Source: Craterostigma plantagineum (Eukaryota > Streptophyta > Magnoliopsida > Lamiales > Linderniaceae). From it: a stretch of DNA of 64,000 bases. Shown piece after piece: positions 43,767-54,832 of this stretch. Made by a program: the position numbers and the translations under genes. Position 1 is the stretch's first letter, and each line of letters starts with the position of its first letter. Location of the stretch: positions 13,579,501 through 13,643,500 of the forward strand of contig JAPQWV010000017.1 of the NCBI GenBank assembly GCA_027422505.1. Direction: 5' to 3'. The notes beneath the pieces are model-generated. The model was not told the origin of the DNA. It saw nothing but the letters and a program-made list of their open reading frames with translations, and did not search any database.

Positions 43767-45484
43767 GTGGCACCAATAAAGGGTGATTGGGGTTTTCCCC
43801 ATCGCTCATGGGTTCACCGCATGCCGCCACGACTCCCTGAAATCGAGGAGGAGTGTACCAATGAAACAGCAATTGGCGTTCTAAATCTCTTGGCTTTCGA
43901 AAAAAGATTTAGTATGGTCGAGCTGGTAACCTATCCCGGCCTCTTCATAGTTTTGGCCTTTCTCCTCAGCCGATCTCTTCTAACCCAGATGTAAGCAGTT
44001 TTCCCCCTGCTTCCTGATCTCTTTTTTTGAGCTTTCCTTCTTGACTATATGATATTTCGCATGTATGTCATTTTCTTGGAGGGACGCTTTCAAGACCTTA
44101 CCTATCATGTAGGAGGACTCTTCTGTCCCTGCTGAGCCTCAGCCTTCCGGAGTTCAAGGCGGAACTGAGCCCACTGGCTCAGTGGCTCTTGAGAGATCTC
44201 CCTCTCCCCACCCTAGCAATTGGAAAGGAGCTACTGCAGATCCGGACGTTGTGAACTGGGCTCTGGAGATGAGGCTGCTGAGAAAGTCACCTCCCCTACT
44301 ACCTCTGTTCCTGCTATGAAGAAAAAGAAGACCTCTGTGGCAAAAGGCAAAAAGCCACGTCTGGAGACAGATCCTCCCCAACCCTAAAAGTCGTTTAAAT
44401 CCGTTCCTTTTGTGCAGAAGGGACCTGCATGGGGAGTCGATCGTCGCGCCAATGGAAAGATGGTGTTAGATCTGCCGGACAGTTACAACTGCTCAGTCCA
44501 GCAGAAAGGACGAATTTTGTCCGTGCCATCACTCCGATTGAGCAGCAAAGGGTGCTTCATTGCAGGTCGGATTCCGAGATTATTGAACTTGCCGCCTACT
44601 ACTGGGCACAGGTGGCCTTTATTTCTGGCTCCTTCATACTTTTGTTGTGGGACGGAAGTAACTTCTTTATTTCTGGTATACTAGATGTCTTTTCTGTTGC
44701 CTTCTCTCCTATCTACGACTTACGACCGACATTTGGGGTCCTATGGTAATGCGCCCATTGACCCTTATGTGTTTGACATGGTGAGAAAGCGGAACTTGGA
44801 GATCGAGAAGTTAAAGAAAGAGCTTGAGTAGGAAAAGGATGAGCGTGAGGCTCGTGTTAAGGACTTAGCCTTGCAGAAATCGCGGCAATTGGAGAAAGAG
44901 AATGCAGTTGCTCTTGCTGCTAAGAAAGCTGAGCTCGTGGATAAGCAACAGGCCCTGATTGAGCGCAAATTCGAGGGGCTACTCGTGGAAAGGGAGAAGA
45001 CCCTGAGAGCTGATTTGGAAAGAGCCTTTGCGGCCCGAGTTGAGGAGAGGGGTTCTGCCGCTAAGCTAGAGGGGATCCAGCTCTGCCAGAAGTATCTCTC
45101 ATCTTCTCCCATCGGTCACGAGTTCCTAGTCCGGTTGAGCCAATGTTGGTGCGAGGACGATATGAGGGACACCCTCTCTCTGATGGATTTCGTGCCTTAT
45201 ATGCAGCATTATTTTCTGGGAGGCTTTACGGCAGGACAAGAACCAGCTTCGACCCTGGACGCAGCGATGGCAGCTATGAGCGCCCGGCCCTCTTTCATGG
45301 GAGATTCGGAGGCGGCTCCGGACCCAAGCTTCTGGCTTTGCCAAAGTGTCTCAATGTTCTGCTACTTTATTGGAGATCCCGCCCGAGGTACTTCTGAATC
45401 AGCTTTCAGAGCTAGACCAGCGAGAGATGTCTGCTACTCCGGAGGTCCCCGACTCTGTGGCCGGCTCCAGCGTTCAACCCCGCT
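43767..45484 (+). pseudogene. Coiled-coil accessory ORF, antisense to a Tat-like element
   Basis: Similarity appears in several frames: LPEIEEECTNETAIGVLNLL (43830), LSPLAQWLLRDLP (44170), SPAERTNFVRAITPIEQQRV and DSEIIELAAYYWAQ (44490-44610), YGNAPIDPYVFDMVRKRNLE (44740-44800), then a long coiled coil (RQLEKENAVALAAKKAELVD ... ERKFEGLLVEREKTLRADLE) and a C-terminal domain (GIQLCQKYLSSSPIGHEFLV, DFVPYMQHYFLGGFTAGQEP). Stops at about 44830 and a shift near 45340 break it; the end is SVAGSSVQPR at 45484. It resembles coiled-coil proteins linked to plant gypsy transposons. The integrase at 50430-51290 is on the - strand, so this gene is antisense, as in some Tat-lineage elements. Confidence 0.55.
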
Positions 45485-46281
45485 AAATTACTAGTCTATT
45501 TTCTATCTCGGTTAACTATGTCATTTTCCTGTTATGAACCCTTTCTATTACCTTTATTGTTGGACCTTTTGTGCTGCTTTCTTTTTTGAACCTTTTACTT
45601 TGCCTTGACATGTATGGCTTTGCAGCTTGTTTGCATTCTAACTTAGTTTGGTATCCCCTTTTGCTTATTAGTCCCAGGGTTCATATCGCCACCACTTTCC
45701 ACAACCCCTACTTCGGATTGCGCTGATGTCTATCAGCACATTCGAAGTATATAAGGAGTGTTTCTTGTAATATCCGTAAAATTTAATACGGGATTTTGGA
45801 TGTAATTAAATAGGTAATCTAGTGAATTAGGAGGTTTGACAAAGAAATTTAAATACAAAAACACAAATATCTAATTTCCACTCGAATACGAAATTTGTCA
45901 AAGAGATATGTAGAACTTATAATTTTGCTATATTTATTATATTGGAATAAAGTAAGAATTGGGCCATACATAAAATTTTCGAATTCAAGCCCAACTCTTA
46001 AGGATAAACTTGGGTGATAAAAGGTGAAGTTGCTTAAGCTTGAGGTAAATGAAGTCATCATCTAGTCTATATCACGAATTTCCAAGTTAGGATATTCATA
46101 CATATCAAACACATCATTAGTAAGAAACCTTATTTGAATAAGAAGAAAACACGAGAAGAAAGCTATGAGAGAAAAGGGAAATTTCAACAACTCAGGAACT
46201 TGACAAATAAAGGTATTCTTTTTTGAAACATGTATCATAATTCTAGGAAGTATGTCGAAACAGGTATGTTAAGAAAGCTTA

Positions 46282-47053
46282 TGGTCCGTTTGGAAGGATG
46301 GGTTTAGATGGTATTAGTTTTAGTTGGGTTTATATAATGGTGATAAGAGTTTTCGGTGGTGTTTGGTAGATGGGTTAAATAATAATATCCGAGATGTTTG
46401 GTAAATGGGTTTAGATGGTATTAGGTTTAATTAGTTTAAATTACAATTTTATCCTTTTTTGAAATTAAATAAATTGGTCTCCAATTGTTCGTCATTCATA
46501 TGCAAACTCGTAATCTACAGTGAATAATCATACAATTTTTAGTTTGGATATTATCCACACTCACGATAAACAAAATAACATCTAATCGTTGACAAAATCA
46601 TTGTACCCTTACGTTAGCTCTTCATTGGAGCTCTGCGGAGGTGTTTTAAGCAACTAATCACGATTCACGATGACAAAAGGGGAATCTTCAATCTTAGCGT
46701 TCGCAGAGAGATGCAATGCAAGGTAATTGCGTCATTTTCTCATTTAATCAAAGAAAATCCATGTAAAATTGAGTTGGGATTGTTTATTCAATATAAAAAT
46801 CAAAGAAATGAGTTCTGTCGATCTACACAGGGAACAGACAATTAGGAAATAAAGTTTGATATAAAGGATAAATTTGTCACAAAAGAAAGTATTAGGTACA
46901 GGTAGGTGGGTAGACTGATTTAGTTAATACCTTATTCGGGATATTAATAGGGTATTAATTAAATCCTACCATTAAAATAACCTTCCAACCAAACACAACA
47001 TTAATAATACTAACCCTTCTAATCCCCTCTAATACCCTCAACCAAACGGGCTC
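46282..47053. mobile_element. Tourist-like MITE (PIF/Harbinger), TSD TTA
   Basis: Ends TGGTCCGTTTGGAAGG and, in complement, GAGCCCGTTTGGTTGA are the usual GRGCCCGTTTGG-type inverted repeats. TTA flanks both sides (46279-46281 and 47054-47056). Subterminal GGTATTAG/CTAATACC repeats occur on both arms. It is noncoding. Confidence 0.85.
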
Positions 47054-47274
47054 TTAGGGTTTTCAAATTATAATTCATATTTAGGCGTGATTATTGATGA
47101 CATATCCATGATCGTTTCGGTGGTTAAGATGTTTTCAATAATTATATACATGACCTTGATATATTTTTTGTAGGATAAAATGTATGATGTTTCGTGAAAT
47201 ATATATTCAGTTTAGGGTTTTTGAGGAGAATCACGTTTTCAGAAGTTCTCGACATGGTGTTATACCACAAAAGA

Positions 47275-47885
47275 TTTCGAAACGTATGATGAATAGATCT
47301 CGAGAATTAATAACCACATCATAGATAAATCTCGAGATACTTTATAAAATGATTTCGAGATTCAATAGCCTTTTTCATAGATAGATCTCGCGATATAATA
47401 ATTAGAAGCATTTCAAGGTATATAATAGATAAAATCGAGAGGTATAGTAGATAGATTTCGAGATACATAGTAAAGAGACTTCGAAATGTAGAATAGAACT
47501 CGACGTGAAATCTCGATATTTATAAGATCTCGAGGTAATAGATCTCGACATAGAAAGAATTCGACATCTTCATAGGTTTCGACATGGTTTAAGGATCTCT
47601 ACATTATCATAGGAATATTTCGAGATATATCATATAAAATTTCGAATGTGATAACTCCTTCATAGTAGGATCTCGAGATGTTTTGATAATAATAATAATA
47701 AAGATCTCGACATCACTATAGAGAGGATTTCGACAATATCATGGTCTCGACATTTGTAAGGTTTCGACATATGGTCTCGAGATTAATAGAACTTCGACAA
47801 CTTCATAAAATTTCGGAATGATCAGTATGAAGTTTTCCACATTATTGCGTTGAAGTTTCGATATGTGATTTCGGCATGAATTATT
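47275..47885. repeat. CG-motif tract of giant LTR 2 (CTCGAGAT/CTCGACAT)
   Basis: More than twenty dispersed copies of a motif centred on TCGA, as ATCTCGAGAT, ATCTCGACAT, TTTCGAGAT and TTTCGACAT, at irregular 15-40 bp spacing in AT-rich DNA. It lies at the same position as the TCGGGCGA tract in LTR 1 and the TTCGCGAA tract in LTR 3. Confidence 0.85.
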
Positions 47886-49051
47886 TAGAGTTTATTTATT
47901 TATGGGGTCTCATCATTTTTAAAGCTTTCATGAATTTTAGGGTTTTGATAAATTTAGGATTTCGAGACTTAGAGTTTGGAAATTCCGAAGTTAGGTGACT
48001 TAGTAAATATACTGATATAATAATATTTTGTGCTCAGAGATTCGAACTGTAGGGAATTCACCAGGATTGTCGACCGATTTTATTAGGAGGACAGGTAGGT
48101 GAATTATTTATCTACAATGCGTAAACACTTATTTGAATTACGTGATTTTATGTGCTTCGATGATTTACGTGATTTATGTGTTTAACGCACGTTTCATGTA
48201 TTATCACGTTTATATGCATAGCATATGCATATCATATCACAGGGGTGAGATACTTATGCCGTGTGGAGATGATAATATTTTGGGGTACCGCTGAGCGGGG
48301 TAGTTCGAGATTATTGTGATTTTATGACTCGTTGAGGAGTCGAGGTTGGTACTCATATGACACCTGACGGCAGGCAGGCGTGATCGATCCGTTTACTCTG
48401 GCGTGAACGTCCCGAGGTGCAAAACCGTCGTGATTTTATTTTAGCGGAGGGAGTGACCTGACAGGGCAGTTGCGTGAACGTCAAAACGCTGTCGGCATAG
48501 GCTACCGCTTACGGAAGAGCGACCTAGCACGGCAGTTGCGTGAACGTCAAAATGCTGCTAGTGTAAGCTTCCGTCATGTTATAGGCTCGCGAGGTGTCGA
48601 GTCTGACCTAGGGCCCTGTGTTGTGTGATTTGAGATAGGAAAGTGGAAAAGAAAGAGTGAACATTGCATGCGAGATATTGGGATCGGGAATGAGCGTTCA
48701 CGTGCATGCATGTATTTTTATTCACCTACTGAGCAAATCGCTTAGTGTTTACGTGTTGTAGGTACTGATTCTGACGCCGGCGCGCGTCAAGACTGAGGCT
48801 GCCGGTGGCGGTTCTCCACGGACTTTTGAGGGCGGGGCGGTACATGGATGAAGACCGTGGAGCGACAATAGGGTTTTGTCCTTTTGACATTTTGAGGCTA
48901 CGGCCGTTGTATAGAGATGACTTTGTAGAAATATTTTGTTGTAATATATTGTAATTTAGGAAAAAAGTTTTTATTAGACGGGCCTTCTGCGGCTTTCGCT
49001 GCGGAAATCCGCCACTAACCTTATTTAGAAAACGAGGGTCGCTACATTTCT

Positions 49052-50063
49052 CTTTGTCTGCTGACCTCCACTTGTCCCACCGTTACCTCTTAGAATTCTG
49101 TGTTTAGATCTCCATAAACTGCAACATCCTGGAGGCTCGCATAAGGGAGACGTTCGTCCCCTACGCCCTTTCCTTCCAATACCCTATTGCACCCACCTTT
49201 AAAATTTTCACTTAAGATTTTACCGGAAACGTGTACCTGGAGAGCTCCCGTGTGGGTCGTACCCAACACCCCTTGCTTTTGTTCTTCATCAGATTCGTAG
49301 ATCACCGGCGAACCTTCTTACTTTTTACAAGGTCAGTATTGAAACTACCTTAGGTAAGTCGGAGCACAGGAGCACTCTTTCACCATGCCAACATTGGCTG
49401 GTTCAGTTTTGCTTCAGGAGCCAACAGGTATCCCTCCCAGTGTAACCTGGGGCCCTGGGCTTATTTTATATCACCAACAAGTATCCTAGTCCGGAGTAAT
49501 CCGGAACTTGGGCGTTTCCCGTTTCGGGAGCCGCCAGGTACTACCCAGGGTTACCTGGGGGCCTGGACCTGGGGGCCTGGGCTTATTTCACATCGCCAAC
49601 AAGCATCCTAGTCCGAAGTAATTCGAAACTTGGGCGTGTCCCGTTTCGGGAGCCGAAAGGTATTCTACCCAGGGTTACCTGGGGGCCTGGACTTTTTTTA
49701 CATCACCAACAAGCATCCTAGTCCGGAGTAATCCGAAACTTGGGCGTTTCCCGTTTTTGGAGCCGACAGGTATTCAACCCAGGGTTACCTGGGGGCCTGG
49801 GCTTATTTCATATTGCCAACAAGCATCGTAGTCCAGAGTAATCCGAAACTTGGGCGTCTTTATCAATTAATTCTAGAGGAGAGCTGACACAAGTTTATGA
49901 AAAAACATTCTTTCATTCAGAGGATGGTGCCTCGCTAAAACCTTGCCAAATAAAACCCCCTTGGGATAAAACCTTGGCGAAGGAAAAAGAGTACACCTCC
50001 TTGTTTGATTTATGTACAACTTTCCAAACACCCTAAGCATAGTACTTTTTCAACTTTGCTATA
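49052..50063 (-). repeat. 3' UTR of a Tat-like element with ~110-bp tandem repeats
   Basis: Four units (about 49420-49860) each contain ACCCAGGGTTACCTGGGGG, CACCAACAAGCATCCTAGTC and AATCCGAAACTTGGGCG. The CCTAGT phrase recurs at 49485, 49607, 49717 and 49827; unit 2 has a 12-bp internal extension. They lie downstream of the - strand integrase, where Tat/Ogre-type elements commonly carry tandem repeats. 49052-49400 holds no supported gene. The integrase C-terminus (PWNIAKLKKYYA) ends in 50030-50063. Confidence 0.75.
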
Positions 50064-50071
50064 TTCCAGGG

Positions 50072-50424
50072 TAGGGCTGAAAACGAGCCGAGCTGTTCGC
50101 GAGCCGCTCGCGAACAGCTCGGTCAAAGCTCGGCTCGAGCTCGGTCAACGTCGAGCTCGACCGAGCTCGAGCCTCGAGTTTTCACAATCGAGCCGAGCTC
50201 GAGCTTTTTGTATGTAGGCTCGATAGCTCGTCGAGCTTATCGAGCCCAATTTTTTTTTTATATATTTATATGTTTTATTATTATTATAATTAAAAATAAT
50301 ATATTATATATATTTTTTTAGACGAACCGAGCTTTTCGAGCCGAGCTCGAGCAACTCGATGGTTTATCGAGCCGAGCTCGAGCTGGGCCATGCTCGGGCT
50401 CGGCTCGGCTCGTTTTCAGCCTTA
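50072..50424. mobile_element. Ac-type hAT MITE, TSD TTCCAGGG
   Basis: 353 bp between perfect TTCCAGGG copies at 50064-50071 and 50425-50432. The ends TAGGGCTGAAAACGAGCC and, in complement, TAAGGCTGAAAACGAGCC resemble the terminal repeat of maize Ac. The subterminal GAGCTCGAGC and GCTCGG repeats are very dense. Removing it restores the integrase C-terminus PRPWNIAKLKKYYA. Confidence 0.9.
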
Positions 50425-50429
50425 TTCCA

Positions 50430-51290
50430 GGGACGCGGCACTCCAAGCCCATCTTCATCCTCCAGCTCGTAAGCGCCTCCTCCAAGGATACGGGCCACCT
50501 TGTAGGGACCTTCCCATGTCGAGTCTATATTCTTGAGTGGTTTAAGCACATCCGCTCACCTCAGGACCAGGTCTCCCACCTGAAAATGTCTGGGTTTTAC
50601 CTTGCGGTCGTAGGCCGCCTTTACTCGACTCTTGTACCTTTCCATTCGTATCTGGGCCAGCTCCCTTACTTCCCCAATCATGTACAGATCCTCCATTCTG
50701 AGCTGTGAATTTTGCTCTTCCTCATAATGTATGACACTATGCGTCTCCATTCCTATCTCAACAGGTATTAGGGCAGCAGATCCGTAAACTAACTAGAAAG
50801 GTGTTTCCTCCGTAGCCTCTCACGGAGTGATTCGATATGCCCGTAACACAATCCAGAGATTCTAGCCACCTGCTACCTTCTTGTTCTAACCTGGCTTTTA
50901 TCCCTCGGAGGATGGTACGGTTGGTGACCTCCACATGCCCGTTAGCCTGGGGGTGTCCCACAGAGACAAATCTCTGCTGTATTTTCATCCCTCCGCAAAA
51001 TTCTCGGACTTTGGCTCCACAGAACTGCGTTCCACTGTCGGAGACCAGGGTTCGGGGAGCTCCAAACCTGCAACAAATGTGATGACACAAAAAATGTATC
51101 ATGTTAGCTTCGTCAATTTTTGACACTGCCTTGGCCTCTACCCATTTACTGAAGTAGTCACCGCCACTATAATGAATTTCTTCTGGTCCTTAGCTATGGG
51201 CATAGGTCCGACTATATCTATGTCCCATATATCGAAGGGACAAGGGGAATGCATGACTCCCAGTTCTTCCGCCGGTACGTGAATATTCGG
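50430..51290 (-). pseudogene. Tat-like gypsy integrase, frameshifted
   Basis: Core on the - strand: CPFDIWDIDIVGPMPIAKDQ (first Asp, about 51220). The frame shifts inside GDYFSKWVEAK, then LVSDSGTQFCGAKVREFCGG (second Asp) and HPQANGHVEVTNRTILRGIK (Glu). The distal part is YKSRVKAAYDRKVKPRHFQV, GDLVLR and the GPY motif NIDSTWEGPYKVARILGGGA. It ends after the MITE as IAKLKKYYA. Three or four frame breaks. The AYDRKVKPR...GDLVLR...TWEGPY order is typical of the Tat/Athila branch without a chromodomain. The 5' side is cut at 51310 by the giant-LTR element. Confidence 0.85.
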
Positions 51291-51638
51291 GCCATGCATT
51301 TAACAGCTTTTGTAAGACCCGAGTCCCTATAAGCTATTAGGGCCAATAAATTGGTGTGTTAATTAGGTGCTTATGCGAAACTGTGAATTTTGTGCATTTA
51401 ATCACGTGCCTTCGTGACCGTGTGATTTTCGTGTACTAATTTCGCACGTAGGACATTATACGAATTTTGTGTGCCAATATATGCTTCAATGATTTTATGA
51501 ATATTGTGCATTAATTTTGTGCATGTGACATTTAACCTACTTAGGGATTTTCGAGAATAGGGAACAAGGAAATAAAGGCAATAATATTAGTAATGATATT
51601 AGTTGGGCTATGGGAAAATTAATGGGATAGGACCAAAC

Positions 51639-52361
51639 TGTCAGGACCCGACATTATTAAGTTAGGAGATCATTTAGGCTCGTAAAAGGTTGGGCTTGGC
51701 CCATTCGCTTAATAGATTTCATATATTTAGTTACGGCCCATTTGCTAGTTTATTTGGCCCAATTACTAGTTTGTGCTTATATTCTGTAATTGAGGTATCA
51801 AACAGTAAGCAATGAATTAAGTCTATGTTCTATCTTCTTCATGGAAGTTCTCTTCTTCTCCAAGTCTCCTTCTCTTCTTCAATGTCTTCTTCTATCGAAT
51901 CTCTTCTCCAATCTCCCCTACTCTCTTAATCATGTCAGGACCCGCCATTATTAAGTTAGGAGATCATTTGGGCTCGTAAAAGGGTGGGCTTGGCCCATTC
52001 GCTTAATAGATTACATATATTTAGTTAGGGCCCAATTGCTAGTTTATTTGGCCCAATTACTAGTTTGTGCTTATATTCTGTAATTGAGGTATCAAACAGT
52101 AAGCAATGAATTAAGTCTATGTTCTATCTTCTTCATCAAGTCTCTCGTCTCCATCGCTCTCTCGTCGATCAACCTATGATCGTTTTTCTCTATCTGATCT
52201 TCTTCTAATTCCTTGATCTTCTATCTTCTTCCTAGTTCTTCTCTCCTATGTTCTTCAATCATATCCAAATTTATATCATAAATAATACTTGTTAGCGCGC
52301 ACACAACCTGTTCGATAAAATGCACGTAAGAAACCGGATGCATTATGGCCGGGATCTTACA
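51639..52361 (+). repeat. 5' LTR of the nested element with an extra partial LTR in front
   Basis: 51933-52361 is a 429-bp LTR, the same length as the 3' LTR. In front of it lies a 294-bp partial copy (51639-51932) that begins with the same TGTCAGGACCCG and is near identical to about 51845, then diverges into CT-rich DNA. The target duplication lies outside the partial copy, so both arrived together. Confidence 0.85.
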
Positions 52362-52410
52362 TTTGGGAAAAGAAAGTGCAAGATACCCTAAGAAAACACG
52401 AGGTGATGAT

Positions 52411-52975
52411 GACTGATGAAAGGTCTCAAAGAGAAAATGGGGAAGCTCTGCTGCGAGCTCAACTTCAGTCTACCAATGGAACAGTGGGGATGCTTAATGA
52501 TCGCGTGGTTCAGTTGAAACATTAGATGGACGAGTTCACACAAACTCAGCAAGGGCTCCAGGTTCAGATGGGTGAAATGAACCAAAATCTGCAAATAATC
52601 TTGCAGCAGCTACATGACTTAAACCTGAACCAAGATCAAAACATAAACCCCTTACCACACGATTATCAGCATCAAAGATTATCAAGGGCAGATTACACTT
52701 GCTTACTTCAGACGACGAGCAGATTTGAACGAGCTCCTGTTACAGCGGGGAACACCTGGAATGCCTCACGACCTCGCCTCTTACCGAAGCTTGAATTCCC
52801 GCATTTTGACGGCACGAACTCCCGAGTTGGTTACAAAAGTGCAAGGAGTATTTTCAGATGGTAACCGCGCTCACCGAGCAGCAGAAGGTTCAAGTGGCTT
52901 GGCTCTACGTCGACGGCGAGGCTCTCGAATGGTACAACATGTACTACGTGGACCGAATTCGCTGAAGCTGTGCTC
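52411..52975 (+). pseudogene. Truncated gypsy gag of the nested element
   Basis: From ATG 52411 the frame reads MTDERSQRENGEALLRAQLQ, then a stop (KH*) and MDEFTQTQQGLQVQMGEMNQ (52526), a coiled-coil start. The gag core is LPKLEFPHFDGTN at 52780-52820, then after a one-base shift CKEYFQMVTALTEQQKVQVA and WLYVDGEALEWYNMYY. It ends near EFAEAVLERFEG, where the unknown ORF takes over in the same frame. No zinc knuckle. Confidence 0.75.
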
Positions 52976-54403
52976 GAAAGATTTGAAGGTACGGATCTTG
53001 TCAGTAATGTGTCGTCATTTGAGGCTGATTCATTTTCGATTGGGGATGACTTTGTGTCGTTTAAAATTGGTTTGGTATTGATCGGTGGCGTGTGTGCTCA
53101 GAAATAGCTTTTAGGTGATGATGATTTATCATCACCTGAGGTTGATTCAGTGTTCAATGGAAATAAGTCGATGTTGGTTAATGATAAGGTTGTTGTTGAC
53201 GAGCTTGAGGTTGATGAGTTGATTAATGAATCTATGCTGTCAGGATTGATGAATGACTCGATGATGTTTGGCGATGTGGAAGTGCCAACTGTGTTTGAGT
53301 TGTCCTTCATTGATGACGATATGAAGTTGGCGATGGGTGATAGAGATGCTATGTCGTTGGTGTTGGTTGACGGGATTGCCTCAGGTGCGGAAATTGGTGA
53401 TCGAAGGAGGTGGTGCATTGAGCAGCTGGGCGTTGAAGTGAAACTGCCATTCGATAGAGGAGGGTGGGATACTAAGCCATTGCAGGTTAGGGAGGAGCCG
53501 AACTTGCCCTTCGATCGAGGAAGATTATTTGCGTTAGATATTGCTAAAGAGGAGTCTACGAAACTTGGAGCTCGCATTGGCATAGGAGTGATAGGAAAAG
53601 GGGACAACATTGATTTGGTGAGCTCGAGTTGGGGACTTCATCAAAGAAGCGAAATAGGGCTGAGCTCTCTTCATTCCAAATATGCTTTTGGTCCTGTTTT
53701 GATCAGCGAAAAAGGTGAAGGGTTGGCTCCGATTTTGGCTCGTCTGCTTATGGAACAGCCCCATAACTATGTGAGGAAGACAATTGAGCTACCTCCAAAA
53801 CTATTCGAAGCTTGCGCTGAACTGGCCAAGGAACTCGACGATAAACAATCGTTGGCCGAGCAGCAGCAAAATCTCGAAGCTAAGGTAAGCAGAGGTTGAC
53901 CTGAAGCATTCTACCTCGCATACGTATGAGATCGAAGGCGAACTCAAGAATGCCATGGATATATTTTCTGAGCACAGGGCTCGATCGAACGCCATCCACA
54001 GCCGCAACCACGAGCTCGAAGGCCTCATTCAGACATCCTATTGCAAAGCGGCGGAAGTTGATAAGAAGGCAGGAGAGGAAGCACAAGCAGAAACGTCGCA
54101 AAGAGGCAAGGCATCAACGCTTGATGGAGGAAGTTGCATCGTTCTTGTGAGTTCACTTTTTCCTTTCGATCGTGGAAAGAGTATACCTATGATAGCATGC
54201 AATGGTTATGTTCTCGTTGTCGAACATCATCCTCACGAGATCGGGGTTGTTGGTTACGTTGGGAGTTCACTCTTTCCTTTCAATCATGAAAAAGGTTTAC
54301 TGATAGTAGCATATAACATACGTGGTTTCTTCGTCGGGCATGTTTGTGGCAGGAGTTTACTATCACATCCTCGAGGACGAGGATGTCTTCAACGGGAGGG
54401 TAA
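52976..54403 (+). CDS. Unidentified acidic ORF carried by the nested element
   Basis: Runs on in frame from gag at about 52980 (TDLVSNVSSFEADSFSIGDD). A TAG at 53105 is followed by 248 open codons from ATG 53150. Very acidic start (VVVDELEVDELINESM, SFIDDDMKLAMGDRDAM), then the phrase LPFDRG twice (KLPFDRGGW, NLPFDRGRL), a helical segment (ELPPKLFEACAELAKELDDK) and a stop at 53899. The next frame continues with LKNAMDIFSEHRARSNAIHS and two more PFDRG/PFNHE phrases (SSLFPFDRGKS, SSLFPFNHEKG). I do not recognise the family. It is not gag, protease, RT or integrase; it may be host DNA taken up by the element or a diverged accessory ORF. Confidence 0.5.
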
Positions 54404-54832
54404 TGTCAGGACCGGACATAATTAAGTTAGGAGATCATTTGGGCTCGTAAAAGGTTGGGCTTGGCCCATTCGCTCAATAGATTACATATATTTAGTTACG
54501 GCCTATTTGCTAGTTTATTTGGCCCAATTACTAGTTTGTGCTTATATTCTGTAATTGAGGTATCAAACAGTGAGCATTGAATTAAGTCTATGTTCTATCT
54601 TCTTCATCAAGTCTCTCGTCTCTATCTCTCTCTCGTGGATCAGCCTATGGTCGTTCTTCTCTATCTGATCTTCTTCTAATTCCTTGATCTTCTATCTTCT
54701 TCCTAGTTCTTCTCTCCTCCGTTCTTCAATCCTATCCAAATTTATATCATAAATAATACTTGTTAGCGCGCACACAACCCGTTAGATAAAATGCACGTAA
54801 GAAACCGGATGGATTATGGGCGGGATCTTACA
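54404..54832 (+). repeat. 3' LTR of the nested element
   Basis: 429 bp, TGTCAGGACCGGACATAATT to GGCGGGATCTTACA. It is more than about 90 percent identical by eye to 51933-52361. The preceding bases (TCTTCAACGGGAGGGTAA) include a weak purine run that serves as the polypurine tract. Confidence 0.88.

Larger units (their letters stand above)
45766..49046 (+). mobile_element. Giant solo LTR 2 (gypsy-type), TSD TTTCT
   Basis: 3,281 bp from TGTAATATCCG to GGTCGCTACA, between TTTCT at 45761-45765 and TTTCT at 49047-49051. A Tourist MITE inside accounts for 775 bp, so the original LTR was about 2.5 kb. The tail (hairpin at 48729-48745, TTGTAGGTAC, CGCTACA) matches the other giant LTRs. No internal region remains. 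It interrupts the Tat-like element between its antisense ORF and its 3' UTR repeats. Confidence 0.9.
51639..54832 (+). mobile_element. Non-autonomous gypsy-related LTR element, TSD CAAAC
   Basis: 3,194 bp between CAAAC at 51634-51638 and CAAAC at 54833-54837. The LTR runs from TGTCAGGACC to GGGATCTTACA. The internal region has a truncated gag and an unidentified ORF but no protease, RT or integrase. The last codons before the 3' LTR (ILEDEDVFNGRVM, frame at about 54362-54404) resemble the usual C-terminal end of plant gypsy pol (LEDKV.F.G), so a scrap of the parental 3' end is kept. Confidence 0.88.
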
